Below, piece by piece: positions 1 to 8,818 of a DNA stretch of 64,000 bases (within the stretch, counting starts at the first letter, position 1; every line of letters begins with the position of its first letter). Source of the DNA: Streptomyces formicae (GTDB lineage: Bacteria; Actinomycetota; Actinomycetes; Streptomycetales; Streptomycetaceae); contig NZ_CP022685.1 of the NCBI RefSeq assembly GCF_002556545.1, forward strand, positions 186,001-250,000, read 5' to 3'. The notes under the pieces are model-generated. The model was given only the letters and a program-made list of their open reading frames with translations. It was not told where the DNA came from and did not search any database. The position numbers were made by a program, and so were the translations under genes.

Positions 1-950
1 ACGCCGAACCGCTCGGCGACCTGCCGGGCGTAGCGCAGGTCGTCCGGCATCGCCTCGAACTTGGCGTCCTCGGCGCGGAATCCGATCGTGTAGGCGGAGA
101 TCCCCGGCTGGTGCCGGGCCGCCAGCGCGGTCAGGTAGCTGGAGTCGAGACCGCCGGAGAGGAAGGTCGCCACGGGGACGTCGGAGAGCAGGTGCTGCCG
201 GGTCGACTCCTCGACGATGGCGGCGAGGTCCGGCTGCTCGCCGCTGCGGGCCCGCTCCCGGCCCTCGGCGGCGACGTCCTTCAGGTTCCAGTACGTGCCG
301 CGCTCCACCCGTCCGTCGGGTCTGCACCGGAGCCAACTGCCCGGCGGCAGCTTCTCCGCCTCGCGGAACGCGCACCGCGAGTCCGGCACCCAGTAGTAGA
401 GGAGCGAGGCCACGAGCGCCGCGTGGTCCACCTCGAGGGACCCGCCGGTGGCGGCGGCGAGCGCCTTGAGCTCGGAGGCGAACACCAGCCCCTCGCCGCG
501 CCGGAGCAGGAACAGGGGCTTGATGCCGAGCTGGTCGCGGGCGAGCACCAGGTCACCGGTGCGCTCGTCGAAGACCCCGAGCGCGAACATGCCGCGCAGC
601 CGGGGCAGGCAGTCCGTGCCCCAGTGCCGCCATGCCTCCAGGAGCACCTCGGTGTCGGAGGTGCCCCGGAAGCGCGCCCCTGCGGCGGTGAGTTCGGCGC
701 GCAGCTCGGGCGCGTTGTACAGCTCGCCGTTGTACGTCAGGACGAGCCCGTCCTTGACCATCGGCTGGGCGCCGGTCTCGGACAGGTCGATGATGGCGAG
801 GCGACGGTGCCCGAGGTGCACTTCGCCGTCGCCGACGGGGTGGTTGTACCGGCCCGCCCCGTCAGGCCCGCGGTGGGCGAGGGTGTCGGTGAGCCGGTCG
901 GTCACGACCTTGCCGTCCGGCCATCGGTACGTGCCTGCGATGCCACACAT
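1..950 (-). CDS. Asparagine-synthase-like glutamine amidotransferase (partial, C-terminus beyond window)
   Basis: The protein starts MCGIA, so after Met removal Cys2 is the N-terminal nucleophile of a class II glutamine amidotransferase. The synthetase half begins in the window with the PP-loop SGGLDSS (minus-strand codons near 155-175), which binds ATP. The family transfers ammonia from glutamine to an adenylated carboxylate. The ATG at 950 has GGAGGCGAGG upstream and lies 3 nt after the stop of the Wzz-like gene, so it is the last visible gene of the exopolysaccharide operon. In such operons AsnB homologues probably amidate a sugar acid rather than aspartate; that is inference here. A housekeeping asparagine synthetase cannot be excluded. 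The C-terminal half is cut by the window edge. Confidence 0.9.
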   Translation of the reverse strand, partial: MCGIAGTYRWPDGKVVTDRLTDTLAHRGPDGAGRYNHPVGDGEVHLGHRRLAIIDLSETGAQPMVKDGLVLTYNGELYNAPELRAELTAAGARFRGTSDTEVLLEAWRHWGTDCLPRLRGMFALGVFDERTGDLVLARDQLGIKPLFLLRRGEGLVFASELKALAAATGGSLEVDHAALVASLLYYWVPDSRCAFREAEKLPPGSWLRCRPDGRVERGTYWNLKDVAAEGRERARSGEQPDLAAIVEESTRQHLLSDVPVATFLSGGLDSSYLTALAARHQPGISAYTIGFRAEDAKFEAMPDDLRYARQVAERFG

Positions 951-953
951 GTC

Positions 954-2471
954 CTACCTCGCCTCCTGGTCGTTGTCCGGTACTCCTGCGGCCCAGATCG
1001 GCTGCCGTTCCTTGCGCGAGCGGCCCATCTCGTCCTGGCGGGCAAGGCGCTCGCTGTGCACCCGTAACGCGATGTGCAGGCCGTCCCAGAGCGTGCCGTC
1101 GGTCCTGTCCCGCGGGTCGGGGTCGATCAGCACCACGCCGATCACCGGGATGCGCTGGTCCGAGAGCTGCCGCGCCACGGTGTGCAGCCAGGTGGCACTG
1201 CCGTGTCCCGCGCGGACGACGAGCACGGTCTGGCTGCCGAGGTACTGGAGGTCGGTCCACGCCGTCCCGGGCGCGACCGAGCCGACCCCGAGGCGGCGCA
1301 CCTGCTGCGGCAGGGCCGCGGCCCGGCCGCCGCTGACCACGGCCGGCTCGCCCTGTTCCTGACGGCCGCCGGAGAGCTCCGGTCCCGGCAGGCCGTCGAC
1401 GATGACGACACGCCCCTCCGCCGCCAGTTCCCTGGCGACGTCCTTGGCGATCAGGCTCGTGCTGCGCGCGCAGCCCAGTTCGAGGAGCGACACCGGTTCC
1501 GCGGTGCCGCGCACGGTGCGGACCAGGGTCGTGGTGAGCCGTTCGCGCGTCGCCCTGGTCCTTCGGCGCTGCCACAGCTTGGAGGGCCTGCGCAGTTCGG
1601 CGATGACCGAGGCGCCCAGGTGTGCCGCGATCTCGCGGCGCAGCACGGGTCGGCCCGCGACCACGGCGCCGACCGCGGCCGCCGCGATCCCGAGCACGAG
1701 CCCGAGGAGGAACCCGATCCCGGCGTTGGTGACGGCGGCCTTGGGCAGGGAGTGCCGCACCGCGCGCGGCGCGTCCACGATCTGCGTGCCCGCGACGACC
1801 CGGGGCGTGCCGACCCGCGCGTCCTCGGCGCGCTGGTCGAAGTCGGCGATCCGCGAGTTGAGCTCGGCCCTGCGGGCGAAGAGCGACTCGATGCTCGCCG
1901 ATGCCTTCGGATCGCCCTCCGGCGACCGGTCCCCGATCGACTTGTTGACCTTGGCGAGTTCGTCCCGCATGCGGTCGCGCTGGTCGCGCAGGGCCTTGGC
2001 CTCGGCGGTCGCGGCTTCCCGCATCCGCCTCACGTGGTCGGCGACGAACGCGTCGGCCAGCGCCTTGGCCCGGGCCACCGCGTCCGCGTCACTCTCACCC
2101 GTCACATCGATCTGCAGCAGGTTGTTGGTCACGCCGGCGCCCCGGTACTCCTGCATGAAGTCCTCGGGGTTCTCCGCGGACTTGAGGGTCTTGAGGGCCT
2201 CGGTGGCGATCCGGGTGGTCCCGAGGAGTTCGACGTCGGTGCGGATCAGCGTTCCGGTGTCGTTCGGCTGATCGTCCTGGTGCGCCACGAGGACCTTGGT
2301 CGTCGCGCTCGGCAGGGGCGGCCTGACGACCGTCACCGCCGCGCCGAGGAGCAGCCCGACGAGCGCCACGACGCACCAGAGGCGGCGGCGCCTGCGGACC
2401 GCCGCCACCAGCCCCTGGAGGTCGAAGAGCGGGGCGGCAACCGACGCGTCGGATGTCTTGCTCGTCGTCAC
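954..2471 (-). CDS. Wzz-like polysaccharide chain-length protein with degenerate kinase half (second paralogue)
   Basis: 505 residues. A membrane segment near residues 25-45, an extracytoplasmic coiled region with many Arg, Glu and Asp, and a second membrane segment (FLLGLVLGIAAAAVGAVVAG) give the Wzz/CapA topology. A cytoplasmic half resembling the BY-kinase/CpsD ATPase follows. Its P-loop region reads LGCARSTSLIAKDVARELAA instead of GxxxxGK(S/T), and no C-terminal tyrosine cluster is seen, so kinase activity is unlikely. The GTG start at 2471 overlaps the stop of the upstream paralogue (GTGA) and has GGAGG 8 nt before it. Role inferred: control of polymer length or export of the exopolysaccharide together with its neighbour. 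Confidence 0.82.
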   Translation of the reverse strand: MTTSKTSDASVAAPLFDLQGLVAAVRRRRRLWCVVALVGLLLGAAVTVVRPPLPSATTKVLVAHQDDQPNDTGTLIRTDVELLGTTRIATEALKTLKSAENPEDFMQEYRGAGVTNNLLQIDVTGESDADAVARAKALADAFVADHVRRMREAATAEAKALRDQRDRMRDELAKVNKSIGDRSPEGDPKASASIESLFARRAELNSRIADFDQRAEDARVGTPRVVAGTQIVDAPRAVRHSLPKAAVTNAGIGFLLGLVLGIAAAAVGAVVAGRPVLRREIAAHLGASVIAELRRPSKLWQRRRTRATRERLTTTLVRTVRGTAEPVSLLELGCARSTSLIAKDVARELAAEGRVVIVDGLPGPELSGGRQEQGEPAVVSGGRAAALPQQVRRLGVGSVAPGTAWTDLQYLGSQTVLVVRAGHGSATWLHTVARQLSDQRIPVIGVVLIDPDPRDRTDGTLWDGLHIALRVHSERLARQDEMGRSRKERQPIWAAGVPDNDQEAR

Positions 2472-3865
2472 CCTGCACCTCCCCCGGCGTCGTTGCCCAC
2501 CGCGACCGGTGGCGCGGTGTGCTGCGGAGCGTGGTCGGCGGTCCGCCGCTGACGGGTTCTGACCGCCCCGGCGACGACGGTGCCGACGACCTGGTGCCCG
2601 GCGTCCGCGCACGCCTCGGCGATGCCGCCGAGCTCCCCCGAGGTCCAGATGCCCGCGCTGAGCACGACCAGGGCACCGGCCTCGGTGTCGCGGTCCGGCA
2701 CCAGCGGCCGGGACATCGAGACCTCCACCACCCGCAGCACGGGGTTCCGCCTGCTCGAAGAGGTGGCCGAAGGATCGTTCTGGGCCTCCGTGACGAGCTG
2801 CGCGGCGGCCCGGTGGGCGATCTCGTCGGTGTCCGGTACGACGACGAGGAGCCGTCGGGAGCCCGGCACCCGGTCCCGGAGGCGGGCGCACACCCGCCGG
2901 TAGCGGGTCTGTCTGCCCGCCTCGCCGCCGGACGGCTGCGGGGTCGGTACGTCCCACCGCGTGTCGAGTCCGAGGATTCGGCGGAGCCCGGCCCCTCGGG
3001 CACCGCCCTGTGTCCGGTGTTCGAGCCGTTCGCCGGGCACGTCGACGGTGCCGAGGAGCGCGGAGCCGAGCGCCGCGGCGATCTCCGGCTCGGTGCGCGG
3101 CCGGCGGTTCGCCCGTGCGGCGGCCAGATGGCCGATGACCGCGCACACGAAGAACAACAGGGCACCGGCCGCGATGAGTTGGGTCCTCGTCGGCGGCGCC
3201 TCGCCGGTCGGCAGGGCCGCGGGGCCCATGACGACCATGTTGGCCTTGTTGGTCGCGGGGTCGGCCTCGTCCAGCTTCTTCATGGCTTCCTGCAGCGCGG
3301 TGCGCAGCTTCTCCAGTTCGGTGCGGGCCTGCACGCCCTCCACGGTCTGTCCCGGGTCGGCCGCGTCGGCCAGGTCGCTGATGCGGCGGTTGGTCTGCAC
3401 GACCTTTTCCCGCAGCGCCTCCGGCCCCGCCTCCGTGTCGGATTCGGTGCCGTCGCCCGCGAGGCGTGAGGCGAAGGTGACGAATTCCTTGGCCACCTGG
3501 TCGGAGAGCTCCTGCGCGTGCTCAGGGGTGCTCGCCGTACCCGAGATCTTGATGATGTTGCCGTCGGCGGCCGTCGCCTTCACTTGGTCCCGCAGGTCCG
3601 CGGCGCTGACGCCCTTCCAGTCGAGCGCGGCGGCCGCGCGGTCCACCACCGCCGAACTCGCCGCGATCTCCGTCTGGGTCAACAGTTCGCGCTCCTCCCA
3701 CTGCCCCGCCAGCACTACCGACGTCGACGTCGTGTAGCTCGGCGGGAACAGCAAGGAGGCCCCGTAGCCGACGAGCGCGCCCACCAGGGCGACGATGGCG
3801 AGCAGCCGCCAGCGCCGTCGGAAGATCCGCCCGATCGTGACCAGGCGTATTGCGTCCTCACTCAA
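2468..3865 (-). CDS. Wzz-like polysaccharide chain-length protein (first paralogue)
   Basis: 465 residues. TM1 (LLAIVALVGALVGYGASLLF) lies near residues 20-39, followed by an extracytoplasmic Wzz-type region ending in the proline-bearing stretch before TM2 (LIAAGALLFFVCAVIGHLAA, about 230-250). The cytoplasmic tail has ATPase-like strands such as RLLVVVPDTDE but no Walker A motif. The start is TTG at 3865, overlapping the glycosyltransferase stop (TTGA). No in-frame ATG or GTG near the N-terminus fits better. It resembles the downstream gene in layout, so the two probably arose by duplication and may form a mixed complex. Transcribed within the exopolysaccharide operon. Confidence 0.8.
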   Translation of the reverse strand: MSEDAIRLVTIGRIFRRRWRLLAIVALVGALVGYGASLLFPPSYTTSTSVVLAGQWEERELLTQTEIAASSAVVDRAAAALDWKGVSAADLRDQVKATAADGNIIKISGTASTPEHAQELSDQVAKEFVTFASRLAGDGTESDTEAGPEALREKVVQTNRRISDLADAADPGQTVEGVQARTELEKLRTALQEAMKKLDEADPATNKANMVVMGPAALPTGEAPPTRTQLIAAGALLFFVCAVIGHLAAARANRRPRTEPEIAAALGSALLGTVDVPGERLEHRTQGGARGAGLRRILGLDTRWDVPTPQPSGGEAGRQTRYRRVCARLRDRVPGSRRLLVVVPDTDEIAHRAAAQLVTEAQNDPSATSSSRRNPVLRVVEVSMSRPLVPDRDTEAGALVVLSAGIWTSGELGGIAEACADAGHQVVGTVVAGAVRTRQRRTADHAPQHTAPPVAVGNDAGGGAG

Positions 3866-5127
3866 CTGCGCTGCCTCTTCCCTGTCCTGTCCTTCGCGCT
3901 CACCGACACCGGAGTGTGGTCACGGCAGGCGGCGGCGTAGGCGGCGAGCAGCTGCGCCTGCGAGTTCCGCCAGGAAAGCTGCCCGCTGATCCGCTCCTGG
4001 CCGACCTTGCCCATCCGGGCCCGCTGCTCCGGGTCGTCGAGGAGCAGCGCGACGTGCTTGGCGAACTCGGCCTCGTCGTTGGCGGGCGCGTAGACCGCGG
4101 CGTCACCGGCGGAGACCCTCGCCTCGCGTAAGTCGAACGAGACGATGGGTCTGCCCATCACCATGTACTCCAGGACCTTGTTCATGGTCGACACGTCGTT
4201 CAGCGGATTGCGGGGGTCGGGAGAGAGGCACACGTCCGCGGTGGACAGGTAGCGCACCAGGTCGGCGTCCGGGATGCGCCCGGTGAACTGCACCTGCTCG
4301 GAGAGCCCGAGCTGACGGGACAGGTCCACCATCGCGTCGAAGGCGTCGCCGGAGCCGACGAACACCGCGTTCCAGTCGGTGCGCCCGAGGTCGTCGCGCA
4401 GCTTGGCGAGGGCCCGCAGGGCGTAGTCGACGCCGTCCTGGGGACCCATCACGCCGAGGTAGCACAGGAGATGGGGCTTGCCGCGCTTCAACTCCGGCTC
4501 GGGCGGCACCGGGTGGAACCGGTCGATGTCGGGCGCGCTGCGCACCACGAAGACGTCTTCCGGGCGCTTGCCGCCGCGGCGCACCGCGACGTCCCGGTAG
4601 CTCTCGTTCGTGGCGATCACGATGTCCGCGGCCCGGTAGGTCCACTTCTCCAGCGCGCACACGGCGCGGTAGAGCAGGTCCTTGCCCCGGTCGAACCGGG
4701 AGAGGTACAGCTCGGGCACCAGGTCGTGCTGGTCGAAGACGAACCGCGCGCCCCGCCTGGTCAGCCACCGCGCGGGCAGGAACAGCAGATCGGGCGGGTT
4801 GCAGGCGTGGACCACGTGCACCGGGCCGACCTTGCGGGCGAGCCGGGCCGTGTGCCAGAGCGCGGTGCCGTACTCCCGCAGATAGCCCGCGGGCCCTCCG
4901 GTGGCCGCGCGCAACGGGTAGCGGTGGATCCGCACCCCGTCGATCACCGCCTCCGGCTCGGTGTCCCGCTTCTCCCCCCGGGGACAGATGACGTGCACGT
5001 CCCAGCCCGCGTCGCGCAGCGTCGTGCACTCCTGCCACACCCGCCGGTCGAACGGCACCGACAGGTTCTCCACCAGGATCAGCGCGCGCCGGCCGTGCCG
5101 GTCGCCGCTGGTTGCGTTACCAAGCAA
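3862..5127 (-). CDS. GT4-family glycosyltransferase
   Basis: 421 residues with GT-B fold features. The N-terminal Rossmann half includes LILVENLSVPFDRRVWQE and the His-containing FVFDQHDLVPELY. The C-terminal half has the nucleotide-sugar region with CYLGVMGPQDGVDYAL, a donor-binding stretch ending PLNDVSTMNKVLEYMVMGRP, and the conserved E of the EX7E type. GT4 enzymes are retaining transferases that add sugars to lipid-linked intermediates at the cytoplasmic face. The TTG start at 5127 overlaps the end of the dehydrogenase gene by 11 nt, implying translational coupling; the start is not certain. It probably elongates the repeat unit begun by the polyprenyl-phosphate sugar transferase encoded upstream. 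Donor and linkage cannot be read from sequence. Confidence 0.9.
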   Translation of the reverse strand: MLGNATSGDRHGRRALILVENLSVPFDRRVWQECTTLRDAGWDVHVICPRGEKRDTEPEAVIDGVRIHRYPLRAATGGPAGYLREYGTALWHTARLARKVGPVHVVHACNPPDLLFLPARWLTRRGARFVFDQHDLVPELYLSRFDRGKDLLYRAVCALEKWTYRAADIVIATNESYRDVAVRRGGKRPEDVFVVRSAPDIDRFHPVPPEPELKRGKPHLLCYLGVMGPQDGVDYALRALAKLRDDLGRTDWNAVFVGSGDAFDAMVDLSRQLGLSEQVQFTGRIPDADLVRYLSTADVCLSPDPRNPLNDVSTMNKVLEYMVMGRPIVSFDLREARVSAGDAAVYAPANDEAEFAKHVALLLDDPEQRARMGKVGQERISGQLSWRNSQAQLLAAYAAACRDHTPVSVSAKDRTGKRQRS

Positions 5128-6442
5128 GACCCATGTACCCCGGTTCGGTCCGGCGCGCTTCGGCGTCGGGAAGGCGGATGAGATCGACGATCGCGGGGCT
5201 TTCGCCGTGGGGCAGCGCCGAGAGGACGGCCGGGTCCTTGGTCCCGACCAGGCACACCTCGGCGTGTGCGAGCACCTCGTCGACGGTGTCCGCCATCAGT
5301 TGGGCGAGGTGCGGCAGCCGGGTCTCGATGTACTCGCGGTTGGCGCCCATGAGCCGCGAGAGGCTCACGTTGGCGTCGTGGATCCGCAGGTCGTAACCCT
5401 TGCCGTGGAGTCGCTCGGCCAGCTCGACGAGCGGGCTCTCGCGGAGGTCGTCGGTGCCGGGCTTGAAGGAGAGGCCGAAGAGCCCCACCTTGCGCTTGCC
5501 GGTGCGCTCGACCAGCTCCACCGCGCGCTGCAGGTGGTCGGAGTTGGAGGGCAGCACGTGGGACAGGATGGGCACCGAGACGTCGGCCCGCTGTGCCGCG
5601 TGGACCAGGCTGCGCAGGTCCTTGGGCAGGCAGGAGCCGCCGAAGGCGAAGCCGGGCCGCAGGTAGGCGGGGCTGATGTTCAGCTTGCGGTCCGCCAGGA
5701 AGACGTCCATCACCTGGTGCGAGTCCACCCCGAGCGCCTGGTAGACCGCGCCCAGTTCGTTGGCGAAGCCGATCTTGAGGCCGTGGAACGCGTTGTCCGC
5801 GTACTTGATCGCCTCGGCCACCGGGACCGGTACCCGGAAGACCTCGCCGGGCAGCCCTTCGTACAGCGACGCGATCACGTCGCCGCTGGCCGGGTCGAGT
5901 TCGCCGATGACGGTCTTGGGCGGGTCGAAGAAGTCCCGCACGCTCGTGCCCTCGCGCAGGAACTCCGGGTTGACCGCGACCCCGAAGTCCACCCCGGACG
6001 TGCCGCCGACGTACTTCTCCAGGATCGGCACCAGCAGACCCAGGCAGGTGCCGGGGAGCATGGTGCTGCGGAACACGACGGTGTGCCGACCCCCCTGGCT
6101 CCCCTTCTCGGCCAGCGCGGCACCGATCTGCTCGGTGACCCGCTCCAAGTAGGTGGTGCTCAGGCTGCCGTTGGCCTCCGACGGCGTACCGACGCAGATC
6201 AGCGACACCTCGCTGCCCAGGACGGCCTCGCGTACGTCACGGGTGGCGCGCAGCGCTCCGGTCCGTACGACCTCGGCGGTGAGCTCGCCGATCCGCTCCT
6301 CGACCACCGGGGCCTTGCCGTCGTTCACCAGGTCGACCTTCGCCTGATTGACGTCCACCCCGATGACCTCGTGGCCGAGGCTGGCCAGGCACGCGGCCGA
6401 CACGCAGCCCACGTAGCCAAGCCCTAAGACGCTTATTCTCAT
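5117..6442 (-). CDS. Nucleotide-sugar 6-dehydrogenase, AlgD (GDP-mannose dehydrogenase)-like
   Basis: 441 residues. The N-terminal NAD site reads MRISVLGLGYVGCVSAACLA. The catalytic cysteine is about residue 271 in FAFGGSCLPKD. The C-terminal segment LSFKPGTDDLRESPLVELAE matches Pseudomonas AlgD almost word for word, as does the start, so GDP-mannose is a more likely substrate than UDP-glucose. The family oxidises the C6 hydroxyl of a nucleotide sugar to a carboxylate with two NAD+. The ATG at 6442 is preceded by GGGAGGAAC. Within the operon it would supply a uronic acid donor, which the amidotransferase at the operon end could then modify. Substrate assignment is from recalled motif similarity only. 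Confidence 0.9.
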   Translation of the reverse strand: MRISVLGLGYVGCVSAACLASLGHEVIGVDVNQAKVDLVNDGKAPVVEERIGELTAEVVRTGALRATRDVREAVLGSEVSLICVGTPSEANGSLSTTYLERVTEQIGAALAEKGSQGGRHTVVFRSTMLPGTCLGLLVPILEKYVGGTSGVDFGVAVNPEFLREGTSVRDFFDPPKTVIGELDPASGDVIASLYEGLPGEVFRVPVPVAEAIKYADNAFHGLKIGFANELGAVYQALGVDSHQVMDVFLADRKLNISPAYLRPGFAFGGSCLPKDLRSLVHAAQRADVSVPILSHVLPSNSDHLQRAVELVERTGKRKVGLFGLSFKPGTDDLRESPLVELAERLHGKGYDLRIHDANVSLSRLMGANREYIETRLPHLAQLMADTVDEVLAHAEVCLVGTKDPAVLSALPHGESPAIVDLIRLPDAEARRTEPGYMGLAW

Positions 6443-6515
6443 GACCCGTTCCTCCCCCCAGGCAGACCCTCGCGGTCTGCCTTCCGTGCGTCGGCCGGAT
6501 GACGGCCACCGCGCA

Positions 6516-8039
6516 TCAGTACGCTCCCTGTCCCTGGAGCACCGCACGCAGCGTCTTCCACAAGATCACTGTGTCCAGGGCGAGCGACCAGTCCTCCACG
6601 TACCGCAGGTCGAGGCGGACCGCTTCCTCCCACGGCAGGTCGCTGCGTCCGCTGATCTGCCACAGCCCGGTGAGCCCGGGCTTGACCAGGAGCCGACGCC
6701 GGATGTCCGGGCCGTAGGCCGCCGACTCCTCCGGCAGCGGGGGCCGGGGGCCGACGAGCGACATCGAGCCGGTGAGTACGTTGAAGAGCTGCGGGAGCTC
6801 GTCGATCGAGTACCGGCGCAGCACCGCTCCCACCCGGGTCACCCGGGGGTCCCGGTGGAGCTTGAACAGCAGTCCGGCGCCCTCGTTGCGCTCCGCCAGT
6901 TGGGCGCGTGCCCCGTGGGCCCCGGTGACCATGGTGCGGAACTTGAAGATGGTGAACTCCTGGCCGTCCTTGCCGACTCTGCGCTGGCGGTACAGCGCGC
7001 CGCCCCGGCTGTCCAGCAGGACGAGCAGTCCGACGCACACCATGAGTGGTGCGAACAGCAGCAGCAGGATCGCCGCGCCGAGCCGGTCGACGACTCCTTT
7101 GACCGCCCTGCGGCCCCCGGTGAAGGTCGGCATGCTGACCCTCAGCAGCGGGATCCCGAGCACCGCGTCGACGTGCAGTCTCGGTCCCGCCACCTCCATG
7201 AGGACGGGGGCCACGACCATCTCGGCGTCGCTGCCTTCGAGGTTCCAGGCCAGCCGCTGGAGCCGGTCCGGGGACCAGTGCGGGTCGGGTGTGACCGCGA
7301 CGACGCGGTAGCCGTCGCGGCGGACGTGGCCCGCGACGTCCGCGAGTCGGCCCACGACCGGCACTCCGTCCAGGTGGCCGCCGTCGAGCCCGGGGTTCTC
7401 GGGTGTGCACACGGCCTCCACTCGCCAGCCGAGGTGCGGGAACTTGCGGGCCCGGGTGATCAGGTCGCGCACGGTGGCCAGGCTTCCGGCGGCGAGCACC
7501 GGCCGCAGACACCGTCCCTCTTTCCGTTGCTTGTGCAGCCACAGGCGCAGCAGGTAGCGCTCGGTCATGGTGACGAGCGCGATCGCGGGGATGGCGACGA
7601 AGATCCAGAGCTTGATATTGCGCGAGGTAAGGGCGATCCCGCCGAGTGCCAGGACGACGGCGGCCGTGAACAGGGAGCGGCCGAGTCTGCGGAACTCCTC
7701 CGCGCCCTGGCCCAGCACGGCAGGGGCCCAGGCCCGGCTCACCGCCAGTGCGCCCAGCACGAGCAGCTCGGTGCCGAACGCCAGGATGCCCCACTTCTCA
7801 TGCCAGTTGGCCGCGTCCCTGACTCCGAAGAAGTTGCCGATCGCCGCCACCACGAAGGCGGTGGCCACGGTATCGCTGGTGATCACGGTACGGCGGTACC
7901 GCTGCTCCCAGCCGATGGCGGGCTGGCTGACCGCCCCGTTCACCGGCCGCCCACGCGCCGGTAGGAACGGGCGAACTAATTCCCCCTGCTGCACGGACCC
8001 CCCCAGGTCGCCAGTGGGCTCGACGTGTTCGCTCCACAC
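6516..8039 (-). CDS. Exopolysaccharide polyprenyl glycosylphosphotransferase (initiating sugar transferase)
   Basis: 507 residues from a GTG at 8039. The N-terminal half has several membrane segments (around residues 60-180) and a CoA-binding-like region. The C-terminal bacterial sugar transferase domain shows YRQRRVGKDGQEFTIFKFRTM, then RYSIDELPQLFNVLTGSMSLVGPRP and KPGLTGLWQISGRSD, the hallmarks of the WbaP/WcaJ family. It transfers a sugar-1-phosphate to undecaprenyl phosphate at the inner leaflet, the committed step of repeat-unit assembly. It is the first gene of the polysaccharide operon; 73 nt separate it from the dehydrogenase gene. The start was chosen because GGGGGAGGAACC sits directly upstream. 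An ATG at 8153 is in frame but has no ribosome site. The SD is part of an unusual hairpin repeat (see 8041-8134). Confidence 0.92.
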   Translation of the reverse strand: MWSEHVEPTGDLGGSVQQGELVRPFLPARGRPVNGAVSQPAIGWEQRYRRTVITSDTVATAFVVAAIGNFFGVRDAANWHEKWGILAFGTELLVLGALAVSRAWAPAVLGQGAEEFRRLGRSLFTAAVVLALGGIALTSRNIKLWIFVAIPAIALVTMTERYLLRLWLHKQRKEGRCLRPVLAAGSLATVRDLITRARKFPHLGWRVEAVCTPENPGLDGGHLDGVPVVGRLADVAGHVRRDGYRVVAVTPDPHWSPDRLQRLAWNLEGSDAEMVVAPVLMEVAGPRLHVDAVLGIPLLRVSMPTFTGGRRAVKGVVDRLGAAILLLLFAPLMVCVGLLVLLDSRGGALYRQRRVGKDGQEFTIFKFRTMVTGAHGARAQLAERNEGAGLLFKLHRDPRVTRVGAVLRRYSIDELPQLFNVLTGSMSLVGPRPPLPEESAAYGPDIRRRLLVKPGLTGLWQISGRSDLPWEEAVRLDLRYVEDWSLALDTVILWKTLRAVLQGQGAY

Positions 8040-8040
8040 G

Positions 8041-8134
8041 GTTCCTCCCCCCGGGAGGCCCTCGCCCCCCGCACTGTTCCTCCCCTCGGAGGGCCCCGCC
8101 CCCCGCGCCGCGCTGTTCCTCCCCTTCAGGAGGC
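8041..8134 (-). promoter_or_regulatory. Triplicated Shine-Dalgarno hairpins before the sugar transferase
   Basis: Three tandem units start at 8041, 8076 and 8115 on the plus strand (spacing 35 and 39 nt). Each reads GTTCCTCC...GGAGGSC, so on the minus strand each is a CCTCC/GGAGG stem followed by GAAC. In the unit next to the start codon, CCTCCC (8044-8049) pairs with GGGAGG (8053-8058) around a CCC loop, which would bury the ribosome site of the GTG at 8039. This could be a translational switch or a ribosome standby array. The repeats are also in frame with the gene, so a coding origin is the alternative. Confidence 0.5.
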
Positions 8135-8818
8135 ACCCCCGCCTCCCGGTCATGACAAATCGGTCAATCCAGCGCTAGTTGAACAACCCAAACAGACGGC
8201 TACGGACACACACGTACGTCCGGCCGGAGATGTGTGAAGTGCGGAGCCCCATCGAAACCCCGGGTGCTCCCCGCACCCGAGGCCCCCCTCCCGGGCCCCA
8301 AAAGCTGATCACCCCCACGGTCTGGCGCCGGGGGACGTGACTACTGGCTGTCCGTCGCACCAGACCTATAGATCATTGTTTGTCGCCTCGTGTCCCCATG
8401 TGAAGCACGGTCAATCTAGACCATCGGGGCCTGCCTGGAGAGGGGATGTGTGCAACTTGTGCTCAAGCTTTGAAGCAGAATCCACGAAACGATCACTGAC
8501 AGAGGTTGCCTCGAAGCCGAAGACATGCGTTGTGACCTGTGACGACGCGAGTTCTCTAGGTTGCCGGTGGCCGTGTCACGAAGCCATCCCGGCGTCGCCA
8601 ACTAGGCCCCATTTAGGGCTTGTTTGGCGGAATCTCGTCGGCGGGCGCGGGGCGGAGCCACCGGCGGGCGGGCGCGACGGGCGGCACGGGGACCGAAAAA
8701 CCCCGCCGGACCGGCTCTCCTTGCCCTTCGCGGGCTCCTCGGAGCCCTGCTTGTTCGGAGCTCTCGGACAGGGTCGCGTTTTGGTGAAGTGGAATGCTTT
8801 TTGGGCGAGTTGGTGGGG
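8135..8818. other. Intergenic region, long untranslated leader of the polysaccharide operon
   Basis: No convincing gene is found in about 680 bases. The part between about 8340 and 8640 is visibly richer in A and T than its surroundings, as expected for a promoter region; no clear -35/-10 pair could be fixed on the minus strand. A perfect inverted repeat CGGGTGC-TCCCC-GCACCCG lies at 8261-8279. GATTGACCG occurs twice on the minus strand (near 8160 and 8410). A GC stem GGGCTCC-TC-GGAGCCC at 8732-8747 could terminate the HAD gene. The open frames here have atypical codon use and were not called. Confidence 0.45.

Noticed and set aside
8151..8153. ATG at 8153 as the start of the sugar transferase
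   Set aside because: It lacks a ribosome site and would translate the hairpin repeats; the GTG at 8039 has a strong site.
8408..8424. A TCTAGACCA word resembling half a DasR site
   Set aside because: Only 9 of 16 positions agree and the left half is lost.
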